Part shown: piece after piece, positions 33,381 through 41,329 of the stretch
Position numbering within the stretch: the first letter of the stretch is position 1
How the letters are laid out: each line of letters opens with the position of its first letter
Assembly (NCBI GenBank): GCA_019359505.1
Contig: JAHHHD010000028.1
Location: 1 to 64,000, forward strand
Reading direction: 5' to 3'
Length of the DNA stretch: 64,000 bases
Source of the DNA: Drouetiella hepatica Uher 2000/2452
GTDB lineage: Bacteria > Cyanobacteriota > Cyanobacteriia > Elainellales > Elainellaceae
Program-made: the position numbers and the translations under genes
Notes under the pieces: generated by a model
Seen by the model: the letters and a program-made list of their open reading frames with translations, nothing else
What the model was told of the DNA's origin: nothing
The model's database searches: none

Positions 33381-34145
33381 GTGCCTAGAAAGTTTGAGCC
33401 AGAGAAACACTGTGGAGCGATCGGCAAGAACGGTCAGCCTTGCACCCGCCCCAAAGGATCGGCAACCGATCATCCCGGTGAGGGCTGTTGCTACCTGCAT
33501 GGGGACGCGGCGATCGTGCCTGTTGATGTGCCTGTGGAAGCGATCGCTGAGGTGGTCGTTCCCATCGCTGTCCGCCATCCCAACAAAGCCAGACCCGCCA
33601 ATCAGAACGCGGTCAAGCATGGGCTATATGCCAGAGTATTGACGGGCGCGGCGGCAGTGCGGTTTGAGGCAGTGCAGCAACATGATCCGGCTTCCATCCT
33701 GCGAGAAAGTTTCTGCATGGTCCATGCCCGTGCCCTAGGGCTACTGGAAGGAGAGGGCAAGTTCGATCGCCAAGCTCAGACCGTTCTGGAAGCTTGCACC
33801 GTGCTAGTTGAGGCAGGGGAGCTGTCCGAAGATTTTGTCAAAGAGCTGGAGCTGCGGCTCTTGAATCTGGACATTGAGCGCCTTGCCCGTATCCTCAACA
33901 GCACGGTCAACCTGGCAAATGCGGCGGTATTTCATGAGCGCATGGGCAATTTGCAGCGGCAATACGATCGCCTGATGGGATACCTGCAAGATTCGGTGAG
34001 ATTGGGCGATCGCTCTATTAAGGAGCTGGCACTGCAAGCGATTCAGGAGCTGAAGCTTGAGGCAGGATTGCCGCTGGAGGAGCTAAATATGGCTTTACAG
34101 GCAATTCAGGAGGTTAAATCGGGTGAGGATGAGGAAGAAGCTTGA
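33381..34145 (+). CDS. zinc-binding terminase small subunit-like protein
   Basis: A 254-residue protein starting with GTG. The N-terminus has a Cys/His cluster (HCGAIGKNGQPCTRPKG, then HPGEGCCYLHG), followed by NQNAVKHGLYAR, a pattern seen in small terminase-like proteins of actinobacterial and cyanobacterial phages. The rest is helical. It would recognise phage DNA for packaging by the large terminase, which here lies 10 kb away. Called from pattern memory. Confidence 0.6.
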   Translation: MPRKFEPEKHCGAIGKNGQPCTRPKGSATDHPGEGCCYLHGDAAIVPVDVPVEAIAEVVVPIAVRHPNKARPANQNAVKHGLYARVLTGAAAVRFEAVQQHDPASILRESFCMVHARALGLLEGEGKFDRQAQTVLEACTVLVEAGELSEDFVKELELRLLNLDIERLARILNSTVNLANAAVFHERMGNLQRQYDRLMGYLQDSVRLGDRSIKELALQAIQELKLEAGLPLEELNMALQAIQEVKSGEDEEEA

Positions 34146-34195
34146 ACTTCCGTACTACAATTGCGCTTAGCGTAGAGTTTAGGGGACTTCTGGCT

Positions 34196-34471
34196 ATGAA
34201 TAAGGCGGAACTCGTGACGGCGATCGCCACCAAGACGGAATTTAGCAAGAAAGATATTGATTTGGTGCTATCAGCGGCGATCGAGGCGATTCAGGGCGCT
34301 GTTGCGGCTGGAGATAAGGTGACATTGGTAGGGTTTGGGAGCTTTGAACCGCGTGAGAGGGCGGCTCGTGAGGGGCGGAACCCTAAGACCGGAGAGGCGA
34401 TGCAGATTCCAGCGAATACGGTTCCGGCATTTTCGGCAGGCAAGCAGTTTAAAGATCTGGTGGCAAGATAG
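34196..34471 (+). CDS. HU-family DNA-bending protein
   Basis: A complete 91-residue HU: MNKAELVTAIATKTEFSKKD, GDKVTLVGFGSFEPRERAAR, the beta-arm GRNPKTGEAMQIPANTVPAF and FSAGKQFKDLV. Starts at 34196 (the frame opens at 34142). A phage-borne HU could compact or bend the element's DNA during replication, packaging or recombination. Followed by the class I box of the ParB-like operon. Confidence 0.92.
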   Translation: MNKAELVTAIATKTEFSKKDIDLVLSAAIEAIQGAVAAGDKVTLVGFGSFEPRERAAREGRNPKTGEAMQIPANTVPAFSAGKQFKDLVAR

Positions 34472-34544
34472 ATTTTCCTTCCAAATAGATGTCAGATAGC
34501 GCTTCTCAGGTCAGGGGCGCTTTTTTGCACGTCGCAAAACGGAG

Positions 34545-34560
34545 ATGGGCACTGTAGGGA
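34545..34560 (+). promoter_or_regulatory. class I box upstream of ParB-like/NblA/radical SAM operon
   Basis: ATGGGCACTGTAGGGA, a near-consensus copy, ends 22 nt before the ATG at 34583. Its 3' half resembles the core of single-subunit phage RNA polymerase promoters, possibly by chance. Confidence 0.65.
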
Positions 34561-34582
34561 TGTTGAAACCGATCGCCCCTCT

Positions 34583-35449
34583 ATGCCCCGTATTCAAACC
34601 GACTGGCTACCCACAGAACAATTAATGACCGCCTTTCACCCGCTGAACCCGATTCAGCATGAGGTCGAGGGCGATGTAAAGGATTTGGCGCTCTCGCTGT
34701 TGGAGGGCGGCTGGGTTGAGCCGATTACCCTAAATCAGCGCAATGGGCGGCTGGTAGGCGGACATGGGCGAGTCGAGGCGGCGAACTGGCTCTTGCAGCA
34801 GTCTGAATCGTGGTTCGAGCATCGCTGGCAGCTATGGACGGCACATCACGAGGGCGGCGTAAGCGATGAAGAGCGTTTCACCGCAGAGTATTGGCAGAAG
34901 GCGCTAGTGCTAATGGTGGATCTGAGTGAGGCAGAGCATGAGGCAATGCTGATCCGCCTGAACGACACCGAGAGCCAAGGCAAGGACGACCCGGAGAAGT
35001 TGAAAGCGCTGCTAGGACAGCTCCCCGGCAGGTTAAAGCAGCTAGCCGGGTATAGAGAGGCGATAAGTGCTTCACACCCACAAGTGACCGCCCCAGAACC
35101 CCAGACCACCGAAGACTTTCAGGACAAGCAGCGGTTTGAAGCAGCAGGAGCGATCGATTATCGCGTCGCCGATGCACCGGAGCCAGACACGGCAGAGTAT
35201 GCCAGTGGGGACGTGACAGAGTATGACGATCCGGATCAGGCGGGTGAATGGATTGAGGACGAAGAAGAGGATGAGCCTATTGAGCCGAAAGCGCCGCCGC
35301 CTGTGAGGGCTTTGTCGGTATCGCTGACCTGGGCACAGTGGAAGCTTTGGAATACCTGGAAGCGTGAGAACGATATCTCCAAGGATACCGATGCGTTTGT
35401 TAAGGGGCATGATGCCTATCAAGTTGTGGAGGAACCCGCCGATGCCTGA
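34583..35449 (+). CDS. ParB/sulfiredoxin-fold protein (first copy)
   Basis: A 288-residue protein. Residues about 22-125 carry a phage-type ParB-like domain: NPIQHEVEGDVKDLALSLLE, GGWVEPITLNQRNGRLVGGH-GRVEAANWL (nucleotide-binding GGHGR box) and the LVLMVDLSEAEHEAMLIRLN strand-helix end. No ParB HTH is evident. An acidic linker leads to a C-terminal segment (VSLTWAQWKLWNTWKRENDI) that has a counterpart in the copy at 35611. Phage members of this fold are linked to packaging and DNA modification; which applies is unknown. Confidence 0.75.
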   Translation: MPRIQTDWLPTEQLMTAFHPLNPIQHEVEGDVKDLALSLLEGGWVEPITLNQRNGRLVGGHGRVEAANWLLQQSESWFEHRWQLWTAHHEGGVSDEERFTAEYWQKALVLMVDLSEAEHEAMLIRLNDTESQGKDDPEKLKALLGQLPGRLKQLAGYREAISASHPQVTAPEPQTTEDFQDKQRFEAAGAIDYRVADAPEPDTAEYASGDVTEYDDPDQAGEWIEDEEEDEPIEPKAPPPVRALSVSLTWAQWKLWNTWKRENDISKDTDAFVKGHDAYQVVEEPADA

Positions 35450-35618
35450 ACTGAGCTTAGAACAGTGCTTTGCGCTAGCGCACTTAGAGAAGGAATGCGA
35501 GCAAATGACGCTCGATCAAATCCGCGATCGCCTGATTCAGACCTACGAGCGCACTTTGCGAATGGAAGCACAGTATCGCGCTGCGCTTAAGAAACAGTGG
35601 GGGATTGGCGATGCCTAA
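35442..35618 (+). CDS. nblA: phage-encoded NblA-like phycobilisome degradation protein
   Basis: A 58-residue protein with the NblA layout: ELSLEQCFALAHLEKECEQM, MTLDQIRDRLIQTYERTLRM and EAQYRAALKKQWG. NblA (about 55-65 residues, two helices) brings the Clp protease to phycobilisomes in starved cyanobacteria; some cyanophages carry nblA to dismantle the antenna during infection. It overlaps both ParB-like genes by 8 nt, so it is made with them. The frame is open upstream (35364), but Met 35442 fits the family length. Confidence 0.82.
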   Translation: MPELSLEQCFALAHLEKECEQMTLDQIRDRLIQTYERTLRMEAQYRAALKKQWGIGDA

Positions 35619-36528
35619 GAAACCGGAGATCCTTTATAAGACCGTCACTGAGCTGATGGCGCGGCATCACGAGGATAATCCTCGCGTCCACGGTTGGGAT
35701 GCTGATTTGCCCAAATTGGTCAGGAGTCTCCTATTCTCAGGCTGGTGTGAGTTGCCCTCCTACAACGAGAATAACGATCGCCTCATCGGGGGGCATGGGC
35801 GCGTCATGGCGGCTGAGTGGATGATTCAGCAAACGAAGGCTTGGTATGAAGAGCAATGGCAATCCTATCTAGCCGTCAATCCTAGGGGCAGCAAGAAGGA
35901 TAGAGAGCGGTTTGACGCGGGGTACTGGCTAAAGGTGCCTGTGCGGGTGAATCGTCTGGATGACTCGCTGCACAAGGCAATGATGGTGCGGCTCAACAAC
36001 CCAACCAGCCGGGGACGCACTAAGGAAGATATGAGGACGCTGCTCCTGTCGCGGCTGACTCCAGCGGCTCAAGACATTGCCATTCCCGACCCGGAACGCC
36101 GATCGCGGCTATTGGGGGCGATCGCCACTAAACGGGCTGAGGGTGCAGATGCTGAGGTGATCGAGCAGCAGGAACAGGCTGAAGGGATGGCGCGGGTGCA
36201 AGAGTCGCTAGCGGGTTTCGTGCCGCAAGAACCCAGTGATGCACCGCCCTCAGCTTTTGCGCCTGTGGCAAATCCCCAGACCTCTGCGGATTTGGATGCA
36301 GCCATTGATCCGGAGCCAGTCATTGAAGAAGGCGGGGCGCATTACAACGAAGATCCGGAGCCGGGGAAGAAGAAAGCGATCGCTTACCCACTGGCGATCG
36401 TGCTGTCGAATCGGCGCTGGCAAGAGTTTGAGGCTTATAAGGCGGCGATCGGGGTAGTCAGTGACCAGGTGGCGTTCCTCAAGGGCCATGTCGTATTTAA
36501 TCAGAAAGAGGAAGAAGGCGATGAGTGA
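35611..36528 (+). CDS. ParB/sulfiredoxin-fold protein (second copy)
   Basis: A 305-residue paralogue of the protein at 34583. It shares SLLFSGWCELPSYNENNDRL, IGGHGRVMAAEWMIQQTKAW, YWLKVPVRVNRLDDSLHKAM and MVRLNNP, again with the GGHGR box and without a clear HTH. The C-terminal segment (YPLAIVLSNRRWQEFEAYKA) parallels that of the first copy. Overlaps NblA and the radical SAM gene by 8 nt each. The two may form a heteromer. Confidence 0.75.
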   Translation: MPKKPEILYKTVTELMARHHEDNPRVHGWDADLPKLVRSLLFSGWCELPSYNENNDRLIGGHGRVMAAEWMIQQTKAWYEEQWQSYLAVNPRGSKKDRERFDAGYWLKVPVRVNRLDDSLHKAMMVRLNNPTSRGRTKEDMRTLLLSRLTPAAQDIAIPDPERRSRLLGAIATKRAEGADAEVIEQQEQAEGMARVQESLAGFVPQEPSDAPPSAFAPVANPQTSADLDAAIDPEPVIEEGGAHYNEDPEPGKKKAIAYPLAIVLSNRRWQEFEAYKAAIGVVSDQVAFLKGHVVFNQKEEEGDE

Positions 36529-37753
36529 GAGTCTGAGTGTGTTTTGGGGTGGGCTGTTCAACAATGCCTGCATCCCTCTAGAGATGAGCTTGAATTGGTG
36601 CAGTATGGGCTGCTCTTACTGCTTTGCCAATCTGAACAGCCCTGATCGCACGGGCAACATGAGTCAGATCATGGGGCTGATTAGCCAGTTTCAAGAGAAG
36701 AACACTTACGCGGCGGCGCTGCTGCGATCGGGTTATCCCGTTACCCTTTCCAATCATGTCGATCCGTTTGCCGACAGCAATTCCCGTCAGGCGCTCGTCA
36801 TTCTGGAAACGATGACCGAACTGGGCTTGCGCTACTCAATTCAAACCAAGTGCGGTAAATCGGGCTATGACTTTCTGAAGTTTGCATCGCCAACGGTGTT
36901 CTATATCTCGATCGCCACCATGGATGAAGAGGTGCTGCGGCGTGTCGAACCCGGTGCGCCATCAGCTAAAGAGCGGTTCAAGTTTATTGAGGCGGCGCGA
37001 GCTGCGGGGCATCGGGTTTGTGTAGGCATTAACCCGGTGGTGCCGGAATGGATTGGCGATCCGAATCCCCTATGCAAAACGCTGGCTAGTATTGGCGTAG
37101 AGAGCGCCTGGGTGCAGCCGCTGCACTTGAGCTGTCATCATGTGGACAACATGAGCGATCGCGAGAGAGCGGCAATGGGTGAAACCGTTCTGAAGCGAGG
37201 GCGCAGGTTCCGCAAAGACCTGGAGATGAAAGAGGCTTGCACCCGCACCCGTGACGCAGCGGTTGAGCATGGGCTAGAGGTTTATGACGCGCAGCAGCGA
37301 GAGCGATCGGATTACTTCAGACCCTACAAAGAGACGTATCCCAAGACTTTCCCGCTGGTTCAGGACTTTGTAAACCACTGTTATGACAAGGGATTAGCTC
37401 CGAATGATCCCATCTACTTTGAAGATTGGCGAGACTTTATGCTGCCTCAGCTTCCGGCTGGTGTGCATCCGCTAAGGAACCACTTGGGAGCGGTGCAGTA
37501 TCAGCAGTTTTGGCGGAGCGATCGCAACGATGAGATCCCGCGCTACATGACCTATGAGACGTTTTTGGAGATTACCTGGAATAACCATGACATCGTGTTT
37601 CATCCCTGCCATGTGGGCTGCTTCACGCTAGCAGGGGGCGCTAAGAATGAAGAGGGCAAGTATCCGCTGCATCTAGACGATAACGGGCGCTATATCCTGC
37701 TGTTCCGTCCAGACGGCTGCTATGAGCGTGCTGCTGAGTGGGAGATGTGGTGA
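36521..37753 (+). CDS. radical SAM protein (SPL/DUF5131-like)
   Basis: A 410-residue protein with Cys27, Cys31 and Cys34 in NWCSMGCSYCFANL, the 4Fe-4S ligands of radical SAM enzymes. Further marks are LSNHVDPFADSNSR, RYSIQTKCGKSGYD, FYISIATMDEEVLRRVEPGA and AGHRVCVGINPVVPEWIG, as in spore photoproduct lyase-like and phage DUF5131-type proteins that act on nucleic acids. The C-terminal 130 residues include paired Cys (CHVGC) for a possible extra site. Substrate unknown; operon partners suggest DNA. Confidence 0.75.
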   Translation: MSESLSVFWGGLFNNACIPLEMSLNWCSMGCSYCFANLNSPDRTGNMSQIMGLISQFQEKNTYAAALLRSGYPVTLSNHVDPFADSNSRQALVILETMTELGLRYSIQTKCGKSGYDFLKFASPTVFYISIATMDEEVLRRVEPGAPSAKERFKFIEAARAAGHRVCVGINPVVPEWIGDPNPLCKTLASIGVESAWVQPLHLSCHHVDNMSDRERAAMGETVLKRGRRFRKDLEMKEACTRTRDAAVEHGLEVYDAQQRERSDYFRPYKETYPKTFPLVQDFVNHCYDKGLAPNDPIYFEDWRDFMLPQLPAGVHPLRNHLGAVQYQQFWRSDRNDEIPRYMTYETFLEITWNNHDIVFHPCHVGCFTLAGGAKNEEGKYPLHLDDNGRYILLFRPDGCYERAAEWEMW

Positions 37754-37873
37754 TTCTTCTCGTTGGCTGACTCACTAGACGCATAGCAATTGAGCGATCG
37801 CTGTGCTGCATCCCCCTTTAAAGACTCTGATGCACTAACCACTTTGCGCTTTTGCATCCTGGTTGCCCTCTAG

Positions 37874-39199
37874 CTAGTCTTTCAATCCAGCGGCATCTGT
37901 AATCACTGTTCCAATAGAATTCGCAAAGAACTCAGGCGGCAGACCGCAAGCAAGACCAAAATTCAAGCACAAATGCAACCAAAGAGTATCTTCAGTACCA
38001 ATAAATAGTCCCTTTTCCTCGTCCTTAGGAAATCGTACATAATCCCTCATAAGCACAGGTAAGCCTAGCTGTTGAACGTGTTCTCCCCACGAGTCGAAGT
38101 CGTAGAACGGTACATGCCTCCACACACCATTAAGTTCTAATGCCACCTGAAAGTCAGTCAGGCTTGTTGTCTCACCAAGCCACTCCAGATAGTAATTCGC
38201 CAAAAAAGCAATCGTCAGCCAGATTGTGCCGACATTAAAGAATTTGAGGCTTGTATGGTGTCTACCACCTTTTATTTCAAGTCGATCAAGAATTTGCTGA
38301 CGCACTATGGGTGAGCGAATTTTTGAAAAATCTTGCAGTTCAATTTGAGATAATGGGATAAAGATTTTTGCCCTACCGAGCGAGTCAAGCTCCATGGTGA
38401 GCGAGTGAAATGCTTCGTTCTGAATATTTGTGAGTCGGAGTACCACAGAGCTAGGAGTTGGATGGGCCGCATTAAACGCTATGTTTCCTGATATTGTTGT
38501 CGCCTCAGGATTACTAAATAATGGAATCTGAATTGCTTTTTCGCTGGCTTTGAGTAAACCTTCAATTACCGATTTAGAACGTACATCAGGATGGTCAGTT
38601 AAGCCTAAGGGATATGGAGAAATATAGATTTTCAACCAACCATCCTCCTCAGCATTGCTGAAAGTGCGATCATCTTTTGAAAATCGTGCAAATTGTTTTG
38701 AAACTTCTTTTCCTCGTTCAACAAGCTGATCCACGGCATAACGACTCGATTCTGGTATGGGGTCAGAAGAATCATGAGTACGTCGATATAATCGTCCATC
38801 TCTTGTAATGAACGGAGTCTCCTGTTTATCAGGAATATGTACGACAAGCACTAAATTTCCGGTATCGAGCGTAATGACCTGTGGAAAAAAGACAGGCACC
38901 GGATCAATATGGTGCTTAACCAAATCGCGAACGACTGAGATTGGATCATGACAGGATGCAGGGTCAAAGCCGGAGACTACTGCTGCAACATTATGCTCAT
39001 CAGTCTTGATCCCTACGATGTACCAACCACCATAAGTATTTGCAAGGGATGCCAAACTTCGACCTATCTTTGTTGAGTTCGGCATCTCCCCTTTGTACTC
39101 GACGTAATAGCCTTCCGCTACTTGCCGTGTAATTAAGGTCTGAAGATCCTCAGGCTGAAGTGGTTCTCCAACTGCTTTGTCAAAAGGGTTATAGCTCAT
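37874..39199 (-). CDS. Schlafen AlbA_2-type protein
   Basis: A 441-residue protein. Residues about 25-150 match the AlbA_2/Schlafen fold: EGYYVEYKGEMPNSTKIGRS, LASLANTYGGWYIVGIKTDE and the FITRDGRLYRRTHDS strand pair. The remainder is unrecognised. The gene lacks HIP1 sites and is AT-richer than its neighbours, which suggests recent acquisition. Such proteins occur in defence and regulatory loci; RNA or DNA binding is likely, function unproven. Converges with the radical SAM gene. Confidence 0.7.
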   Translation of the reverse strand: MSYNPFDKAVGEPLQPEDLQTLITRQVAEGYYVEYKGEMPNSTKIGRSLASLANTYGGWYIVGIKTDEHNVAAVVSGFDPASCHDPISVVRDLVKHHIDPVPVFFPQVITLDTGNLVLVVHIPDKQETPFITRDGRLYRRTHDSSDPIPESSRYAVDQLVERGKEVSKQFARFSKDDRTFSNAEEDGWLKIYISPYPLGLTDHPDVRSKSVIEGLLKASEKAIQIPLFSNPEATTISGNIAFNAAHPTPSSVVLRLTNIQNEAFHSLTMELDSLGRAKIFIPLSQIELQDFSKIRSPIVRQQILDRLEIKGGRHHTSLKFFNVGTIWLTIAFLANYYLEWLGETTSLTDFQVALELNGVWRHVPFYDFDSWGEHVQQLGLPVLMRDYVRFPKDEEKGLFIGTEDTLWLHLCLNFGLACGLPPEFFANSIGTVITDAAGLKD

Positions 39200-39406
39200 G
39201 TAATAAAGTGTCTAAAGGGCACTGAGAAATCTGTCGTCAAACATAAAGACGTTAAATATCGCAAGATTTGCAACTGCTCTAAATCGATCGCCCTCCTATT
39301 CACTGCATTTTGACCTTAATGATAGACGAGGAGACTTTGTATGTCCGCTCTATGCCTTGCGTAGCTAGGGCAGCTAAGGAACTTTGGGGGGATTGCTCTT
39401 GAGGTT

Positions 39407-39490
39407 TTGGGCATCATAGACCTAGCAACCCAAATGAGACTCCTAATGTCGAGTGGTTCGCTGCAATATCTCGACTAAATTCTAGGAGTC
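39407..39490 (+). promoter_or_regulatory. class II box and RBS-covering hairpin
   Basis: TTGGGCATCATAGACC (39407-39422) lies 72 nt before the ATG at 39495. The leader forms GACTCCTA (39438-39445) with TAGGAGTC (39483-39490), extended by GTCGAG / CTCGAC; the right arm contains the TAGGAG ribosome-binding site. Confidence 0.6.
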
Positions 39491-39494
39491 CAAA

Positions 39495-39929
39495 ATGGAA
39501 GATTTGATTTGTATTCAGCAGAGCAACGGCGCTCAGGCTAGCAGCGTTGATGTCACCGCTAAAGAGCGGGTTTTGGCAAACGGCGCACGCGCTTACCAAG
39601 CAGTTGACAATGCTACGGGCGGCAACAGCGATCGCGGCAGAAACTCTGGCTTTTCTTCCTTCAGCCGGACTGCCAATCGAATCACTGGAAGCGCTGCAAA
39701 ATCGCAGGAATCAGCGGCTAAGAGCCTCCTGACTCGCGCTCAGCGTCAGATGCAGAGCGCAACAGGCGCTGCGAAAGATAAGGCTAGCAAGTTCTTGGCG
39801 AAAGCTAAAGCTAAAGCGGCAGACACCTTTACTGCACCCGTCAGCGCAGCGCGATTGGTTAATTCCAAGTCCAAGAAGTCTCAGGCGGGTAAGCGCACGA
39901 CCTCCAGCCGGGTCAAGCAAGCCGCGTAG
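39495..39929 (+). CDS. basic Ala/Lys/Ser-rich protein
   Basis: A 144-residue protein whose C-terminal half is histone-H1-like in composition (AAKDKASKFLAKAKAKAADT, SKSKKSQAGKRTTSSRVKQA). It may bind DNA or be a packaged internal protein. Its leader has the same arrangement as those of the coat and tape measure genes, which suggests late, abundant expression. No family recognised. Confidence 0.6.
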   Translation: MEDLICIQQSNGAQASSVDVTAKERVLANGARAYQAVDNATGGNSDRGRNSGFSSFSRTANRITGSAAKSQESAAKSLLTRAQRQMQSATGAAKDKASKFLAKAKAKAADTFTAPVSAARLVNSKSKKSQAGKRTTSSRVKQAA

Positions 39930-39954
39930 TTTAACTTCTCTCCTCACACACCAA

Positions 39955-39990
39955 GCCTCGATCGCGGTTATCCTGATCGGGGTTCTTTTT
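39955..39990 (+). terminator. terminator after basic protein gene
   Basis: CCTCGATC / GATCGGGG stem (one wobble) followed by TTCTTTTT. Confidence 0.6.
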
Positions 39991-40111
39991 GCCCCTAAAC
40001 GGGTAAGGTTCGGTTGACTTGGGGTAGTACCTAAAACTCTGTAAGGACGGTTTAGAGGGGGTTTTAGAGGGGTGTAGAGAGATGGAAAATAGGGAGATTA
40101 GAGGTAAAGAA

Positions 40112-40142
40112 AACCCCGATCCTGAGTACCAGAATCGGGGTT
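40112..40142 (-). terminator. terminator of clamp-like/ASCH gene
   Basis: AACCCCGAT / ATCGGGGTT, 9-bp stem with a T-rich tail on the minus strand, 25 nt after the stop of the gene at 40168. Confidence 0.65.
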
Positions 40143-40167
40143 GTACACCACAACTTGAAGAGGCAGC

Positions 40168-41262
40168 TTAGCCTTCAACTTCCTCCACTTCAGCCTCACG
40201 TTCGATGTCCACCACAATCCGATCGCTCTCAAAGCATTTGCGGAAGGCGGCAGAGTGAGAGGGATTATTGGGAGTCCAAAACTCATGCAGTAGACCGCTC
40301 TTGAGGGCGATCGGTTCAGAGAACATCATAGGACGTTCCAGGATCACCCCCCAGACATCACCATTGCCAGCGGCGGCAGAGATCTCGGCAAGGCTGACCG
40401 GATAGCCGTGAACCTCTGCCTGGTAGTCTTCTTCCCAAGTTGCCGGGGTGTACTTTTTCACTTCCTTGATGAAGGCATAGCCCAGGATGCTGTTCATAGG
40501 TGCATCGGTGCGATCGATCTCCAGATCTCGCAATCCTTTCATCATCTGATCTTCCAGTTCTCCAGAAACTTCGGTGGCATGGATGATTAGATAGCGCCCT
40601 TCAAACTCGCTGACATCTTGGGAGTAAGGAATCATGCTAGTGATGGCACAAACCGCCTCAAACGCCTGATCCGGACGCAGGGATACTGCGACGGCGCTCT
40701 TGATTTCATCCAGACTAATTACGTGATTGGGCATAGGTGTTTTGACCTCTCCTGCTAATTGCTTGAGCAGCTGCACCGTTGCCTCACTGCTTTCAGGCTC
40801 TAGCGTACCCACTTCAGGATGAACCCTGATAGGACGGGTGAAAGGAACGATCGCGTCTTTCGGTTCTGGCGCAGGGGCAACCACGGGCGATCGTCGTTCA
40901 TCCGGCATCACGGGGTACCGCTCAACACCAGGTGCACTAAACGTATAGCGGAATGTGTCGCTCGTGAACTCAATGCCAGTAGCGATCGCGTTGATCCAGA
41001 CCTGCTCACAAGTCCTAGCGACTGCCCTTAGCCATTTCTTAACTAGGTAGAAGGGACACAACACTTCAAACGTTGTAGGCTCAGGAGGAAGGACGATCCG
41101 CTTCCATCTGCCATCCAGGTTGTAAGCGGCGATCGTCGTTTGTTTACCGTCGCAGATGATACGGACGCAGCTCATTGCCTCGTCGTGTATGCGGAGCTTG
41201 GATTCGGAAGGGACGATCGAGTTGAGCTGCTTGAAGGCGGCGTAGAGCGCTTTGGCTTGCAT
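40168..41262 (-). CDS. sliding-clamp-like domain fused to ASCH domain
   Basis: A 364-residue protein. Residues 1-125 follow the pattern of one DnaN (beta-clamp) subdomain: VRIICDGKQTTIAAYNLDGR, TFEVLCPFYLVKKWLRAVAR and FSAPGVERYPVMPDE. Residues about 180-350 look like an ASCH domain, which usually binds RNA or modified bases: GRYLIIHATEVSGELED, NSILGYAFIKEVKKYT, GDVWGVILERPMMFSEPIAL. The combination is unfamiliar to me. Neighbours (ArdC, OB-fold protein) suggest a role in element DNA or RNA metabolism. Confidence 0.5.
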   Translation of the reverse strand: MQAKALYAAFKQLNSIVPSESKLRIHDEAMSCVRIICDGKQTTIAAYNLDGRWKRIVLPPEPTTFEVLCPFYLVKKWLRAVARTCEQVWINAIATGIEFTSDTFRYTFSAPGVERYPVMPDERRSPVVAPAPEPKDAIVPFTRPIRVHPEVGTLEPESSEATVQLLKQLAGEVKTPMPNHVISLDEIKSAVAVSLRPDQAFEAVCAITSMIPYSQDVSEFEGRYLIIHATEVSGELEDQMMKGLRDLEIDRTDAPMNSILGYAFIKEVKKYTPATWEEDYQAEVHGYPVSLAEISAAAGNGDVWGVILERPMMFSEPIALKSGLLHEFWTPNNPSHSAAFRKCFESDRIVVDIEREAEVEEVEG

Positions 41263-41291
41263 GATGGGGAAGGTTGGTAGGGATTATGTTG

Positions 41292-41324
41292 ATACGCGCC
41301 CCTAGTGCATCTAGGGGCGCGTAT
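41292..41324 (-). terminator. terminator of ArdC gene
   Basis: Perfect 14-bp stem ATACGCGCCCCTAG / CTAGGGGCGCGTAT with a 5-nt loop, just after the stop at 41330 on the minus strand. Confidence 0.75.
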
Positions 41325-41329
41325 TTAGG

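Noticed and set aside
39213-39235. GGGCACTGAG on the plus strand near the Schlafen start
   Set aside because: Points away from the Schlafen gene and no gene starts at the class I or class II distance.
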